Shown piece after piece: positions 6,273-7,067 of a stretch of DNA of 7,067 nucleotides. Both the position numbers and the translations under genes were made by a program. The stretch is taken from assembly GCA_028698405.1 (NCBI GenBank), contig JAQVDF010000098.1:1-7067 (forward strand), written 5' to 3'. Positions within the stretch are counted from its first letter, which is position 1; each line of letters starts with the position of its first letter. This DNA comes from Phenylobacterium sp. (GTDB lineage: Bacteria > Pseudomonadota > Alphaproteobacteria > Caulobacterales > Caulobacteraceae). Below the pieces are notes generated by a model. That model searched no databases and was not told where the DNA came from. It was given only the letters and a program-made list of their open reading frames with translations.

Positions 6273-6285
6273 CAGGTCAGACCTG
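6273..6285. repeat. Short palindrome over the hslO stop codon
   Basis: CAGGTC (6273-6278) and GACCTG (6280-6285) are exact inverted repeats around one A, spanning the hslO stop codon (6279-6277). It is ten bases from the larger hairpin. It may be a binding site or chance. Confidence 0.3.
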
Positions 6286-7067
6286 CGCGAGCGTCTCCGG
6301 CGACACGGTGTAGACCCGGCTGCAGTACTCGCAGGTGACGTGGATCTGGCCGTCCGGCTCGACCATCTCAGCCTGCTCTTCGGGGCCGAACGAGCGCAGC
6401 ACGGTCAGGATGCGGTCGCGCGAGCAGCGGCAGAAGGCGCGCAGCGGCTTGTCCTCGAACACCCGCACGCCGTCCTCGTGAAACAGCCGCCACAGCAGGG
6501 TGTTGGACGGCAGCATGGGGTCGATCAGCTCGTCCTCGCCGATGGTCTCGAACAGCGCCTGGGTGCGCTCCCACGCTTCCTCGGTGGAGCCCCGCGCGAC
6601 GTCCTCGGCGATGTTCTGGATCAGCACGCCGCCGGCCCGCCAGGTGAGCCCCGTGCCGACGTCGGACTGGCCGACCGCCAGCCGCACGCGGGTGGGCGTC
6701 TGCTCCGACTGGGCGAAATACTGCTCGGCGCACAGCGCCAGGGTCTCGCCCTCGATGGCGGTGACGCCCTGGTAGCGGTCCATGGCCGGGCCTTGGTCGA
6801 CGGTCATGATGAACACCCCGTCGCCCAGCAGGGTGCGGGCGCCGGGCCGGGCGAAGCCGCCGGCCGCCTTGCCGACCTCGTCCGGATCGAACCGGCAGTA
6901 GCCGCGCAGGGCCCCGGAGGTGTCGTAGTCGGCGACCACGTAGCGCACCGGGCCCGAGCCCTGGGCCTGGACGATCAGCCGCCCGTCGAACTTCAGGCTC
7001 GAGCCCACCAGAGCGGCCAGGGCGCAACACTCGCCCAGGAGGTTGGCGACGGGCTCGGGATAGGCGT
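6277..7067 (-). CDS. hslO: Hsp33 redox-regulated chaperonin (5' end outside window)
   Basis: A cytoplasmic ATP-independent holdase that is activated by oxidation and heat unfolding and protects proteins during oxidative stress. The frame is open to the right edge, so the GTG at 7008 is an internal valine. Upstream codons read YPEPVANLLGE, a typical Hsp33 segment, leading into GSSLKFDGRLIVQAQGSGPV. About 262 residues are visible and only a short N-terminal part is missing. The redox switch is intact: CxC (Cys codons 6432-6430 and 6426-6424), 30 residues, then CxxC (6333-6331 and 6324-6322), the same spacing as in E. coli. These four cysteines bind zinc in the reduced form. Two further adjacent cysteines (7029-7024) and two single ones lie outside this motif. 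The transporter gene follows 57 bases downstream on the same strand, separated by a strong hairpin. Confidence 0.95.
   Translation of the reverse strand, partial: AYPEPVANLLGECCALAALVGSSLKFDGRLIVQAQGSGPVRYVVADYDTSGALRGYCRFDPDEVGKAAGGFARPGARTLLGDGVFIMTVDQGPAMDRYQGVTAIEGETLALCAEQYFAQSEQTPTRVRLAVGQSDVGTGLTWRAGGVLIQNIAEDVARGSTEEAWERTQALFETIGEDELIDPMLPSNTLLWRLFHEDGVRVFEDKPLRAFCRCSRDRILTVLRSFGPEEQAEMVEPDGQIHVTCEYCSRVYTVSPETLAQV

Overview
The window looks like chromosomal DNA of a GC-rich alphaproteobacterium, most likely Caulobacterales (Caulobacter/Phenylobacterium type). The reasons are the base composition and codon use of the right part, a long two-domain alphaproteobacterial dCTP deaminase, a MetZ-type O-succinylhomoserine sulfhydrylase, and an Hsp33 gene of alphaproteobacterial character. 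This placement is an inference from gene content; no database search was possible.

Left part (1 to about 2360): an accessory region, less GC-rich than the rest. By hand count, 1921-1980 has 28 G+C of 60, against 42 of 60 for 4381-4440. It holds the C-terminal part of a Ski2-like superfamily 2 helicase that runs off the left edge. A small DUF3223/DCL-like protein with a strong ribosome binding site follows. Then come about 370 bases with no convincing gene. The region stops at the 3' end of a tRNA-Gly(CCC) gene on the minus strand, the classic chromosomal target of tyrosine integrases. I therefore read the left part as one end of a genomic island. The helicase type fits an anti-phage locus (a Hachiman HamB-like protein is one candidate), but the N-terminal half and any partner gene lie outside the window.

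Middle (2364-2770): the tRNA with an encoded CCA end and a likely intrinsic terminator, then a decayed C-terminal remnant of a TraB/GumN-family gene with two compensating frameshifts.

Right part (2772-7067): core-genome genes. dcd (dCTP deaminase, minus) and metZ (methionine biosynthesis, plus) are divergent across a 143-base gap. metZ converges on a TDT-family (tellurite/C4-dicarboxylate) transporter gene, and the two stop codons lie in a single CTAG. The transporter is preceded on the same strand by hslO (Hsp33 redox chaperone, 5' end beyond the right edge). The 57-base hslO-transporter gap contains a perfect 13-bp inverted repeat whose 3' arm covers the transporter's Shine-Dalgarno sequence. 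That is the most striking regulatory structure in the window.
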